Assembly: GCA_003415625.1 (NCBI GenBank)
Contig: PYIU01000010.1
Location: 186,001-250,000 of the forward strand
Reading direction: 5' to 3'
DNA: 64,000 nt
Source of the DNA: Aquanectria penicillioides
Lineage: Eukaryota; Ascomycota; Sordariomycetes; Hypocreales; Nectriaceae
Under the pieces are notes generated by a model. That model saw nothing but the letters and a program-made list of their open reading frames with translations. It was not told the origin of the DNA and made no database searches. The stretch's first letter is position 1. Each line of letters begins with the position of its first letter. Shown piece by piece: positions 46,908 to 58,790 of the stretch. Position numbers and translations under genes: made by a program.

Positions 46908-49417
46908 ATGTCTCGAGACAGCGATGCCGCATTGTCCAGGCTGGGACCCCTTGATATGGGTAGAAACACCTGGTCTGAAGAGGTTTGTATAGAAAATATA
47001 AAATATACATAGTTTAGCTGACAAGCATAGATGAGGGACTTCGTTGATACCTCCGAAGCCGCTGCGTTGGACGAAGAGTCACCCCGATCTCTATATACGG
47101 ACGAACCGATGACGCCCCACTCCCGACCTCGTCACACGCGAATCCGATCGACATCTGCAGCTGGGGATCATATACTTCTATCATCAACCCAGTTGAGCCC
47201 GTGGAAACCAGCAAGCCTTGTGACGATAGTTCTTCATTCCGAAACTTATCGAGTCTTCAAACACAATGGAATATTTCGGAAAGAGTTGGAATCCGAAAAC
47301 AAGGAGCGGATACCTCCACTCATGGCTTGAGCTCCAATTCATCACAAACTAGAATACCACAGGCACGTGGCCCTCGGAATCTTCGCGCACGTCTCAGCAC
47401 TTTGAAAGATCCCGAGGGTCCAAAGGAGGTATGTAGTGACAAGAAGTCGGGTGCTCTACGCCACTTTGCCCTTGTTCATCTTCCAGCGATAATAGTCACC
47501 ATAACTCTCTTGGGTCTGTATATTGCAAAGTTCCGTTGGGCCAACCCTAGTATTGAGTCGCTAAGTGCCCTTCAATTTGCAGCGAAGGGCCACGAAGCCT
47601 TGCTTCTGGTTTCCCTTGCGGACATACTCTTGCACCGGATCTGTTTTGGTCTTCTAGTTCAAGATGAAGGCGTTCCGCTCGGATTTATCTCATCAGCCTT
47701 CTATCTTGGCTCTCCGATTCAGTATCTTTTCAGTTGGGAACTCTGGGCTGCGTTATTGTACCACCCGGCGACGAAGCGAAAGTTTCACGGAGTTACCGGG
47801 ATCACAATCATCCTAATATCTTTAATTTGCATCGGCGCAAGTCCATTGTCGGCTATTGTGATGATTCCGCGCCAAAGTTGGCTAAAGATCTACTATCAAT
47901 ACAACATTGTTCATGGACAGCTGTACCCCACCCAACTCGACTATGAAGATTTATTTCCCAATGAAATAGACTCGATCGCACCATCCTTGGACGTACCCAG
48001 AAAGCAAAATCAAGTGTCGATGCTACAAGATTTGCTTGCCAGCTTAGATCAAACTGGAGGGGACACAAGCTTCTTCCGTGAGGCCTTCTCGGAGGAGATT
48101 GAGTTTCAAAATATCACGTACACAAACTATATGGCCAGTAAACATCGAGAAATTTCGCTTTTCAGCGAGAGCTGGTACTCAAGTGATCTGGTGAACATCA
48201 CAGAAATGGCAACGACGGCCATATGCCCAATGAGCTTTATAGCCAACGCGAGTGACTCTGCTGTCATAGCAAGTGATGGATGGCTCCTGACATTTGAGCA
48301 AGGCAAACCCAATTCTTCGAAAAGGTCCAAGTTCAAACAGCCACTTCTCCATGTTGATTGCTCGAATTCTATACTGGATGGAGGAACGGCAAATTTCACA
48401 TTCTATTCTGAACTCTTTAATACTACCATTACTCTCAACACTGAGACACATCCTGGCCTCAATGAGCTTGCCCAAAATACTACACGATCACTTGGCCCAG
48501 TGGGTTATCGACTTCTCAATCTCCGGGATGATGATGGCCCTCGTGTCAGTGCAGATATTCTATTTGCGTCACGTGTCAATTATACCGTTGAGAATTCTGA
48601 AATAAAGCCACTGGATCCAAATGGCTTGTTGCTTAATCTTTGTCTCGTATCTGCAACTTGGATTGAAGCCCAGGTCTGGGTGGAGCTTGGCAAACCAGGC
48701 ACATTATTGATGGGATTTCCAACGGATCAAATTCCCGCATATTTTGCCGGGGATCTAGTTCAAATGAAATATGGATGGTTAAATGGTGTTGACTTCTCCA
48801 ACAATGCACCGCTGAAAACTTCATTTCAACAGATTCTAGATATCTGTGTTAATCCATGGGGGTCTTTTTACGACACCTGTCTTCCAAATGCTCTGTCTTC
48901 CCATCTCATAGACGCAATGGCACAACCAGCGATTACCGAGAAATATTACGGCACGCCCGATCATGGCGCTTTAGATCCGAACAACGACACGATCATACAC
49001 ATTGAGATGTATATATATTTACACTCATATGACTTCCAGAATAGCTACATCATTCCCTTCGCCTTTGGGGTCTTACTTCTCCACACATTTATTACTCTCG
49101 TTCATATTGCAATCATCCTCTCCTCTCGCAACCCATGGCATGGATCGACTTGGAGTAGTTTTGGACAGATTCTTGTGCTCGCATTGCGATCCAAAGTCCC
49201 GAATGATATGGGTAAGGTTGGCGGAGGAGTAAAGAGTTCTCAAACGTGGGCAAAGATCGCTATGGTTCGGTCCTTGGGCCATGAAAGGCAGGTCCAGATC
49301 ATTTTGAGGGGGAGTGAAGAAGGCCAAGAGCAACTGGATGAATTAATTGAACCTGGTGAAAGGAGTAATGATCAGATGTGCGCCGAGCGGGTCAAACCCG
49401 GCGATAAATACGATTAG
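46908..49417 (+). CDS. Multi-pass membrane protein of unknown function, possible frameshift
   Basis: Exon 1 (46908-46982, starting MSRDSDAAL) joins exon 2 at 47031 across a 48-nt intron. The frame then has to change by two bases near 47173, within CATATAC, to enter a long frame ending at 49417. Restored length would be about 820 residues. The N-terminal third is polar and serine-rich. About four hydrophobic spans follow (for example HLPAIIVTITLLGLYI and GITIILISLICIGASPLS), then a long region with many N-glycosylation sequons, which is likely extracellular. A last hydrophobic segment (IIPFAFGVLLLHTFITLVHIA) precedes a charged tail. I do not recognise a named family. The frame change could be a TA insertion in an ATATA run or a sequencing error. 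Confidence 0.6.
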
Positions 49418-51046
49418 GATATGACATATTTCAATTTTGGTTGGTGGACGAAGTTAGTATTGATGATAATGCCGGAGCTTAGTCAAGGGGCCTATATTTA
49501 GACACATCTGCGTGTGCTCAGACGCCTCCTCGGTGCCAAATTGTGATTGAATAGGGTCAGGGACTGTTAAAAAAAATAGCTTGGTTTCAGGCGATTTATC
49601 TCTTGTAGACACTTTGAGTCAATGCCTTTGCATCACTGAAGACATGACCTAACAAGATGAATCGATCACCATATCATGGAAACGAATGCCAGCTTCAAGC
49701 CCGCTCAAAGGGTTTCATAATGCTATATGAATTCTCGCGATCTTGATATACCAATCCTCATTTTTACAACATGAGGTATTTATATCTTTATTGCGGATTA
49801 GCAGGGATACCATACCCGTCCGAACAACAACCGTTAGGCCGTATAGCCAAGGAGATCAGCGATTCCAGTAAGCTTATCGGAATAGTAACCGTGCTGCACA
49901 TCTATTATAAGGGCCGGGAGCTGCACGAGCTTTCGCCAGTTGGTCCACGCCAAACCCTTGCATTGAGAGAGGGGGGGGGAGTTGGTCTTACGGAGTGGCG
50001 TTGAATGACTGGCGAATTGGACATTGTTTTGATCTTAAGATGGTTTCTCAAATAGATTGTATAATAGTAAAGGGAGTTGAAATTCTAACGCACTTTCATT
50101 TCATAGTGTAATAGTGTGGTTTTAATACGAAGCAGACTTGATCCATCTCGCTATAGGAACTGGAGTTTTACAAGCTGGCTTGTAGCGGTATGTGCTTTCA
50201 AGGCTATTCAGCGAGGTGCCGCTGCTTTCGATATTCCCGCAAAGAACCATTTTGGACAACGAATAGCAAAAGTCGCTAGTGCCTTCGTCTCTAGTACATA
50301 TAATAATGCTCCCAGGGCGAAACATACGGTCATGCACCGGCCAAGAGCCAAAAGTCGGGAAGAAGGGGGGGATGAGGATGTTCGAGGTGGCCATCAAATT
50401 CCCGTCTGGGAGAAGGATCTCAACAGCCAGCAATATGATGGAAAAAGGACCCTGCAAGCAATCAGATGATGAATGTTGGACGCCACACAAGAGGGGTTGG
50501 TAGCAGCGCAGTACAGATAGATAGACTCGTAGCGCAATGTCTGAAATGGGGACTAATTACAACAGACATTTAAGAATCACATGCGAATATCTAGATAGCG
50601 TTCCGATAACAAAGTCCCCGAAAGTGCAATTCTCATGCAATGACGCGGTCATGATTGCGATTATGATTGTAGGGTTCCATTGGGTATCTGCCGCTCTGAT
50701 TTTCTGGTCACCAACAATTGCGTGCAAAGCCAATCAATGTCTGCCAGATTATTATATGTCATATCATTACACTGCAATCCAGAGTGTCCGGGTTCCTTCT
50801 CGACCTGATATGCATGATCTGCTGTCTAAAGAGGGTGTGATTGTTAGAGGCTTAGATAGCCAAGTCGATTATCGCAAATTGAGGTGAAGAACCTGGGAGC
50901 TCAAGAATAACTGAAATTTTTATAAACAGCCTGTTTTTGCAACTTACTTCTAATGATAAATGTAAACTAGACATTGTCAACTCCAATTATTTCTATCCCT
51001 CAAACTCACAATTTCTCCTCACTCTCAAAGTCAAAAAGTGGTAGAC
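49418..51046. other. Intergenic
   Basis: No supported gene. The longest frames (50116-50469 and 50537-50887) show no family motif and sit in AT-rich sequence. Confidence 0.4.
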
Positions 51047-51312
51047 ATGGAGCAACCTCAACCCGTCCTCGAACAGCCTTGGAAGAGATGGTATCAGCCC
51101 AAGGAAGCTCCTTCTGGAGGGCTCTATATAGTACCATACGGGGCAGCTGGTAATGGTATGATTCTTGTCTCGATGTCTCATGCGACATGAGGTATAAATT
51201 GCTCACATTCTCCTCAGGACCCGCTGTTGCGGCGTATCACAACGCGCACGCCATCCAGCCAATTCCTATCCTCAATGATGAAGATAAGGCTGTTGATAAT
51301 GGTATCGAATGA
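51047..51312 (+). CDS. Small two-exon hypothetical protein
   Basis: Exons 51047-51149 and 51218-51312 are joined by a 68-nt intron (GTAATG...TCCTCAG), giving 65 residues, proline-rich at the start (MEQPQPVLEQPWKRWYQP). The two halves read on in phase with good composition, which is the main support. There is no signal peptide, membrane segment or known motif. Confidence 0.45.
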
Positions 51313-51796
51313 AAGTTGTATTTAGAGAATGAGTTATTTCAGTGTGAGGAATTGCAGACTTGGGAAATGCTGTCGTGCGCATTCTTTTGGGTTCAAATTG
51401 GCACTCGGTTCATCAATGTACTAGCAAGTTTATTTATGCCATGTCCATTTTGAAATGAAATCCTCCACGTAGCTTGACTTATCTAAGTGACTGATGGGGC
51501 GATATGAAAAACAGGATTGAATGACTTTTGAATCGCTGGGTAGGAACACGACAAGTCCGGGGCTAGAGTCAATCCGAATGTCGGTTTAAGCCGCCACATT
51601 CAAGAAGATTAGTCACGAGTAGTCTCCAGATAATGCATAACCTTAGGCAGCTATCTGGTTACAAGGGGAATTCTGATGGTGGGGGTCAGCGGTGCATATA
51701 AAGTAGGCTGCGCATTGCGATAATTGCTGCGGCATATTCCTGAATGGTGCGACTTCAATCTCAGAAATTTCAGATGCTGTGAATGGGATAACAGAG
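51313..51796. other. Intergenic
   Basis: No gene was recognised; this is the presumed promoter of the AsaB/CmcJ-like gene. Confidence 0.4.
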
Positions 51797-52806
51797 ATGA
51801 GCGACCAAATTATAGTGTCAATGCCGTACTTGGCACGAGACCCATTATACGAAAAGGAGAAGCCTTATGCCACGGATTTTGACTTATCTAATATCCCGGG
51901 GCCAAAGACACAAACCACATCATCCAACTCTGCAAACAGACAGTCTACAACGCCCGCAATCTCACAGCTAGCTTCAACTTGCAGATTCATGGGTTTGAGT
52001 TCCTCAGAGAGACCACATGCATCAATGAAACCAATTGTGATGATAAATCACTCATTATGGATGGATTCCGGACCGAAGTGAAAGATATCCTACTGAGGAG
52101 GTTTCCACACTACAAGTCTTACCTCTACCTGGATCACCAGATTAGGAAGAGAAGTCCATTATTCCCCCAAAAACCAGGAGAGCTTGTCAGCTTCCTCCAG
52201 CCGGCGTCGGTGCCCCATACCGACTTCACCACTCAAGGGTCTTTTATACGCATGTCTCAGTCATTCCCAAAGGACGCCTACGCTGGAAGAGATTTTGACT
52301 TGATCAAGTATGTTTCCATTAAAGCCTACAATAGCACTCGTTGGGAAAGAGATACGAATATGAACAAACATACTGATGACAGAGTCTAGCGTCTGGCAAG
52401 TCCTAAATGGCCCAAACAACGACTGGCCACTTGCTGTCTGCGACTACACCAGTGTTGATGCTAAGAGAGACTTCATAGCTAATGATATGGTCCATGGGAA
52501 TATCGCTGGCGAGAATGAACTCCTTTTCTTTAATCGAGACCATAAGTGGTACTATTTAAGCGACCAAGAGAACAGCGACTTGATTGTCTTTAGAAATTCC
52601 AACTCTTTAAACACGCGGCCAAGTAAGTATTTATCTACCTAGTGCCTAAAGTTTCGGTTTATAACCTGTCACTCTAAATGGATTGGTAATTAACATGCAG
52701 TGAACCAAATCGATTAGGAGCATTCCATGCTGCAATTGATACCGGTAAGCAAGGTCTTCAACCTAGAGAAAGTATTGAAATTAGATTTGCGGCTTTTTAT
52801 AATTAA
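51797..52806 (+). pseudogene. AsaB/CmcJ-like protein (GA4-desaturase family), frameshifted
   Basis: Pieces cover most of a fungal CmcJ/AsaB-type protein of about 300 residues. The start is MSDQIIV at 51797, then the segment VYNARNLTASFNL. The DHQIRKRSP and PHTDFT segments carry a candidate metal-binding His/Asp. WPLAVCDYTS and HKWYYLSDQ follow, then the C-terminal LGAFHAAIDT. A clear 82-nt intron (52308-52389, GTATGT...TCTAG) splices DLI to NVWQVLNGP. A second intron begins at about 52623 (GTAAGT) and ends in GCAG at about 52700. Two frame disruptions remain, one near 51935 and one at the second intron junction. Family members include putative Fe(II)/2-oxoglutarate oxygenases in secondary-metabolite clusters. 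The gene is probably inactive unless these are base-calling errors. Confidence 0.7.
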
Positions 52807-53525
52807 TTATAAAGAGTTCTTTGCCATTTTTAAGGAACGAAGATTGAAGGGGTTAATTCTGCACTGGTTGCTCGCCGCTGTTGCTGGTTGGTCCGTTATT
52901 TATGCGTCTCGTATTTAGTAAATTGCCTTTCTTCGGATTCTTCTTTTTCCTTTTCCCCTTGCATTCGGATTCATATTATGTTGTTGTCCTCGATTTCTCA
53001 ATGGCCACTTTTTCTTAAGCCACTATATCAGAAGGTTACCCTCACAGCTAAGCATAAGAAAACAATACTTGCGTCGTTTGTTGGTACGGAAAGTTAGCAA
53101 AAACATACCCCACCCATGAAGGTACAGGGTAGGCAGATCTAACTGAGTCAGACCACTTTTCAAGCACCTTCCAACAACTTGAATGTGCGTTGGAGTGACC
53201 AGTCAAATACCTTGTGACGCTTCTCGGCAAGAAATAATAATATAAATTGGAGAAAACTTCCTGGTGATTTCTTATCTCATTATGGTCCTTTTTATCTCTT
53301 TTGTCCTCCCCTATGACGGGCTGGACTACATGCGGATAAGCACACTAACTCAGTATTGAAAAGGAAAATACTTAAACAGAGGGAAAAGGAAGCTCAATAT
53401 ATTATGTCGACGGAGAATAAAATAGTGCTACTTACCTAAAATCCTACGGACAGCTCACAGTTTAGTGGTAGAGACTGTCTTTACATAGGATCTACACTAC
53501 TGCTTCTACATAAATTTATGACCAT
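52807..53525. other. Intergenic with repeat copy C
   Basis: No gene; the section 53076-53365 is a diverged copy of the dispersed repeat. Confidence 0.5.
53076..53365 (+). mobile_element. Dispersed repeat copy C, internally deleted
   Basis: Aligns with copy B (59338-59740) at both ends: GTTTGTTGG...ACCCCACC...CAACAACTTGA, and TTGGAGAAAACT...TTTTATCT...ACTCAGTA. About 100 bp is missing in the middle. It is less similar to B than copy A is, apart from RIP-type changes. Confidence 0.6.
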
Positions 53526-54605
53526 CTAGGTATTTCTAGCTCCTTGGTACGTGTTCGATGAGGTAAAAGTCGAAGGTTCTATTAAGGCCTTGCTTGCAGT
53601 AATAAAGGAGTCTATATCGTGCTTTGTTAAGAGTTTCCTGCTATGCGAGCGACCACCTAACGCCCAGCTGTAGTTAAAACCATAACTGCTACATCTAATT
53701 TCCAACATGTAACATGATTTTTTCCCCAAGCCCAACCATTTAATATCCTCATTACCTTGAGGGGGAACTGGGCCGCCGACCCCTTGAGCCCAGATACCGT
53801 CCAGCTTGCTCCCTAAAACGTACTTGACCCATCCACTGACAGGAGTATTTGATAAAACTTGGGCATGAGTAGTATCATAACCTAGAACTGTAGCCCAGGT
53901 CGCAAATGTCGTATTAAAAGAATTCGATCCAATAATAGCATCTTGAGATCCAAAGTAGAATTCTATTTTCGGATAGGTGCCTGTATATCCAAGGTACATG
54001 TCTCGTCTGTTGCTGGAGGACCCAGAAGAATGAGGATAGCACCTTTAAACACATTGGGATAGGTTCCTTCAACGGTGTTCTACAAGTCTGTATTAGTAGA
54101 CGTCACAGTATGTCTGTGAAATGGCAACCTTGCTTACCGTTATTGTGCTCCCTGAAGAGATCCCCGACACGAAAAGTTTATTTGCATCGGCCTCATAGGT
54201 GGTGAGCACGTATTTCGCCATATTAGCAATTGACTCACTAGCAACACCTCCGCCATATAGAAGAGATTTGCTTGAAGTCGCATCCCAAGATCCCTGTGGA
54301 GACTCGGAGAAAATTACAATAAAGCCGTATTGTTCTGCCAACGCTGCTTAAGGGATCGATTGATATTGCTGCTGAGCATTCCTAGAAGCGCCATGGAGTG
54401 AGACAACGACGCCTGGGGAAGAGACTAGGATATCAGGAACGTAGATGTACATTCTAATTTCAGCAGGGTTATCTCCAAAGTTGTTGACTTGACTCAGCGT
54501 GGCGCGTTTAGTGAGTGCTGCTGCGTCGGCGAGGCTCCAGAGCAGGGCTGCTATCCACAAGGGTAGCAAGAGCACGGCAGCTAGTAATACTTGATCGAAT
54601 TGCAA
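53526..54605 (-). pseudogene. CE1-family esterase (feruloyl/acetylxylan type), broken
   Basis: Minus-strand pieces form a secreted CE1 / PHB-depolymerase-like esterase. There is a hydrophobic N-terminus with a KR processing-like site. LAEQYGFIVIF is followed by the nucleophile motif GISSG. An intron follows (about 54068-54135). Downstream are FKGAILILLG and YTGTYPKIEFYFGSQD, the latter with the candidate acid residue. Lesions: the first codon of the frame is TTG with no ATG in place, and an in-frame TAA lies at about 54348. A frame change plus a missing block near 54000 removes the usual Cys-rich middle. The region that should hold the catalytic His reads GGPVPPQG instead of a GHTVP-type motif. 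It is therefore inactive as an esterase. Confidence 0.75.
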
Positions 54606-56296
54606 TGGGGAAAGGATGATATCTTATGAAGAAGTTTGACGTTGTTTAGATCCGAAGATCCGAAGATAGAAGAGTGAACTGGGGGTGACGAGATTAGTTC
54701 TCGGGATGGTAATGGTGGGATCTTATATATCCACTCGTACGCGGTAGGTCTCGGCTCTATGAGATGGGCTAACTAGATGTCACAATTTCCGAGACTCCGG
54801 GAATATCATCACAGTTCTAAGCCGAATGGTGTAATTTAACAAGGATCACCTTGAGTCTCCAGTCCGAGGTCATGTGGATGGAAAACACCAAAAGCGGTAA
54901 ACTGGGTTGAAAAAAACATGATCCTTAGGTCCGACACGAGTATATTTTCATTCTGTCTGGTCTGGTACCACAAAAATAGTATCGCTCCCGAAGAATGCAG
55001 AGAGTACTCGTATCATATTGTACTCTAATTGATGCAGCATTCAGATCTTCCTGTCAAGTTGGCCACGTTTCTTTAGTGATGGGGTCACGCACCCCAACTT
55101 CATGCCGTGGCATTGCACATGGCCGTGCCGGTTTTGGCTTGTAGTGACATGACTCCCCGCCTCTAATCCTAGTCTGGGATGCGTCCGAGCTGATTAGCCA
55201 CTGAGAGCCCTAGACTGCCATTTCCATGGAGTTCATATCAGTATAGCTATGCCTTATCCATAATGTCCGACCCTAACTATCCCCAGCTACCCCGCTGTAT
55301 GGTGGTGTCTCCGTTGCAATTCTGGACACATTCTCAAGACAGGCTGAAATACTCAAACTTGGGAACTGTCTCACTGGAAAACGAAAGGTCAAGAATTCTA
55401 GGTCTTGTCGATTTAAAAAAAAAACCCTTCTTCACATTGTGGCTGCGAAGAAGTACTCTGAAATTGAGATGTCCCGGTTAAAATGAGTTGCTGGTGTCAT
55501 GGAAGGGTAGAGGGGAAACTTTATGACGGTGTGTATTTTTTACACGTAACTGAATATTGTCATGACGAGGTTATTGAAGCAATGCACCACGGCTGTCGAT
55601 ATATAAGATAGTCCTACAGTTTATACAATCCATGTGTGTACTGTGAGGTAATACGTAGGCCTCTCTTCAGTATTTTGGAAAGTTTGTGTAGACAGTTTGC
55701 TCAGCTTGACTAGCTATAGCCTTCAGAAGGGGGGCTCCGTTTGAGCGCTCTACTGAATCACGGAGGATCATCAGGAAAATTAGCCTTTGAAATTCACATA
55801 TTGGCAGAGTGGAAACCTTGTGATGAGCTTGGTCCGTCTGATGTGTAAAGTTATCCGGATTTATAGGCAGAAATAGGGTTGTAATGTCCGCTTTCTGCTC
55901 TGACCTCGATGCTACAAATACAATGTCATACGTGAGGTATTTGATTTGCTTATATGATATGGCTATTTATGTGAGTAGATAAAGACACCCAAAAGCCGAT
56001 TACATTCTTGTTTTGCAGCTTCAGGGCTAGGTATAGCAAAGGACTAGGCATTTCGTTTTGAAAGCAGCAAGCTTCGTGAGCTATAGCAATGGCATTGGAT
56101 AGGAAGATCCTTTGTTACTATCAGTAAGGGAGTTGGATACAACTGGTAAGGCAGTCTTTTCATACTATGACATTTTATTACTACGATACGCTGGAGACAC
56201 GATATTATGCTTTTCCATGAGTGATGTCATCCCATACCGTTGTTGCCCTGTGAGTGACTCCGTGTCATTGAAAGGACTTGCAGAGCTTGATTTCTG
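54606..56296. other. Gene-poor AT-rich stretch
   Basis: No gene was recognised; frames are short and lack motifs. Confidence 0.45.
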
Positions 56297-57290
56297 CTAC
56301 TCCTCAAAGGTGATAGCATTGTGATCCCCTTCTGTAAAATATATCGGGTTATTAATGGCTTTCATATGCCACTCTATGAGAAATAGCATTGAAGATATTG
56401 CCCCTAGAGATCGTGTCACTATGGATCCCAAAATGGCAGATTGAAGAAATGTCTGAAGAATTCTCCAGGCCTGCCAGTGTATACGCTCAGACCTGATTTG
56501 GCTATGCGATCCAGGAAGTGAAAAGGATCTTAAAGATAGGGTGATAAAACGTATCAATAGGAGTTGCTCCTTCGTAGCAAGCTGAACGTAAGTGTTCATA
56601 TTTTGGTAGTAAGCGGGTATGATAGGCTTTAGGGGCCATAAGTTATCAAATAAGAAGTCTAGGTATTATATGGCTTCTTGGTTCCATAAAATCCCTCTCT
56701 TAATAAGGATAAAGCCATTCCATGCCGTTAGTGTGCCACCGGCCGAGTCGGGGGTATCATCAGGAATAGCCGATGAAATCTAGCTGCTGCGTCCTGGAGG
56801 AGCTTAGGCGTGGTTGTATGAATGATTGTTGGTTGCAGCGAATGTTAAAAGATCTGGAGTATCCGAGGTATTATGGATATGTGTAGACACAAGTTGATTT
56901 CATGTGCTGTCTGCAGACACAACACTTAGATTCTCCAAGTCCTTGGCGTTGAAAATATTGATTGTCTGTTCTTGTTCGTTCGCCGGATCGTGGGGCGGAC
57001 GTCCACCGGCGGGTGACGTGGAAGCCTGTGCTTGAGATTCCTCTCCAGATGGCCTTTGGTGTGTATTTAGTTTAGCATTCCAACTTCGGGACTCCAACTT
57101 TCTCCTGGCACGTCGTGATGCCCGAAACTCGCAGGGTTGGTTGTCGTCGGAGCATCGTTTACATGTTTTGCTTAGACCTGAGAGTGCCTCACAACGGGTT
57201 GTGCGCCTCCGAAAACCTTCGCAGGATAAGTAGGCCTGGCGTGGTCTGTTTTCAGGTGGAGTATTTGGCTGGTTGATGGGGAGAAAACCA
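56297..57290 (-). pseudogene. Zn2Cys6 transcription factor relic
   Basis: On the minus strand, the segment PRQAYLSC starts a Zn2Cys6 domain (about 57230 down to 57130). The second zinc ligand is replaced: CEGFRRRTTRC where CEGCRRRKTRC is expected (TGT or TGC to TTT). The other five Cys (RC, TCKRC, PCEF) are kept. A polar tail ends at a stop at 56900. Farther 3', 56297-56599 has a frame ending in an LFLIEWHMKAINN segment that resembles the middle region of fungal C6 regulators. No start codon opens the zinc-finger frame. This is a decayed regulator. Confidence 0.65.
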
Positions 57291-58571
57291 AATTGCAGAC
57301 CTTGGGAAGTGGCACTGTCACTGCGATCCGTCTTGGCGACGTGCTAGGGATGATGATAGTTAACGGACGTGTCCTACACTATCTCCTATGATCGATTTCA
57401 GGACCGGCGTGCCTCATTCTGCACGCTTACTGAACTGGGCTGTTGAATTGTCGGCCGAGGATGTCGGATGTGGCTTCGGGTGTTTGATGTATTTGTCGGA
57501 TGTACTTGCTTTCGGTTAGCGACTTCAAGCATCTCATCACTCGGCATCTCAGGGGCTTGGCAATGTAGGCCGCGGCCATAATATATGAATTAGGCTTGAT
57601 AGATGACTCGTCTCATGGGCATTGGATCAATTTGTCTCACCATTCCGTGTCATCTCATATGAGCCGCGGTCTAGCTTCACCCCACCTTTCTCGGTTCTTC
57701 AGAACTGGCTTGACAGGCCGACAAAGGCAAGGATTCACAACCAAGAGAGCTTTAATGAAGTCGACGTGGGTCTTGGAACTCGCGAATGGTTTTTAATGTG
57801 TTATGTCGCAAAGCATAAGAAAGCATTGTTACACTCTTCATGATCATGCAGTCCAGGTGCAAGGGATGCCTTGTTGAGCTCATCTCATCTGTACTTGTAC
57901 CTGAACTACACTAATATTCGCTTGTAAACCAGTGCGATCCTAATTAAACCAGTGTCTGACAAGTAACGAGGGTCCATGTTAGATCGATCATGACACACAA
58001 TCATGATGACGTACACGAAAAGGCACTTGTCCATATACGAATCGACGGTGTTCTGGCCGCCCGGCTTTACACGTACCCTCGAATCTCTAGAAAAACACTT
58101 TCACAAAGTTTAACACCCAAGTAGGAGGAAGCGATCAGTGACGAGCAAGGTCACGGGGGTTCTTCGCTGAGAAAATCAGAGCCAAAATAGCCACCGTCAC
58201 CACCAGAGATATTGTGACATGTAACTGGCTTTCGCGGATCTAAATGAATGCAAGTGAACCTGATCACGCATTTTGTAATAGTTGAAGAGATAAAGCCAAG
58301 GATTTCCCAGTCGCTGTGATAGTCAGAGGCTCGAATTAGATATAGCTGTGATGGTTTATATATGTCTCGCGATCCGTCAGCAGAGTGAGGGGCACAAACC
58401 GTGAAACGATGCATGTTAGGAATGCAGTCTATATGTGGGTTAGTTTAATGAAATGCGTGTGAGAAAGTAAGAAATTTCGAAATCAGCATATAGGATGGGT
58501 AACTGTTATTACCAACTAGGACCAAGTAATCCTCAATCCCTAGACACTTTGTTGACACCCTAGTCAAACTA
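57291..58571. other. Intergenic
   Basis: No gene was recognised. A minus-strand frame at 58151-58414 encodes 87 residues with a glycine-rich end, but I cannot place it in a family. Confidence 0.4.
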
Positions 58572-58790
58572 GCGCAAATATACATTTCGAAGGGATACAA
58601 CTGTCACGCCAATGATTCCGAAGATGATTGCCACCCTCTGAACGGCTGGCCCGATTCTCCTTGGTTTAAGAGGTTCCAGTTGGTATGCAAGAGCCTGAAT
58701 TAGTTCCCCCTTCATCGGTGCCATCTGGCCGCGGATCAAGTCGACCCCGTCCGTCGTATCTATAGCAGATGAGGGAATTGCAAGAAGGAC
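58572..58790 (-). other. Possible terminal exon with a C-terminal membrane segment
   Basis: A minus-strand frame of about 70 codons reads LIRGQMAPMKGELIQ, then a hydrophobic VAIIFGIIGVTVVSL and a stop. It lacks its own start and may be the last exon of an otherwise decayed gene. Family not recognised. Confidence 0.25.

Noticed and set aside
50116..50887. Frames of 117 and 116 codons
   Set aside because: No recognisable motif, in AT-rich sequence, and no flanking exons.
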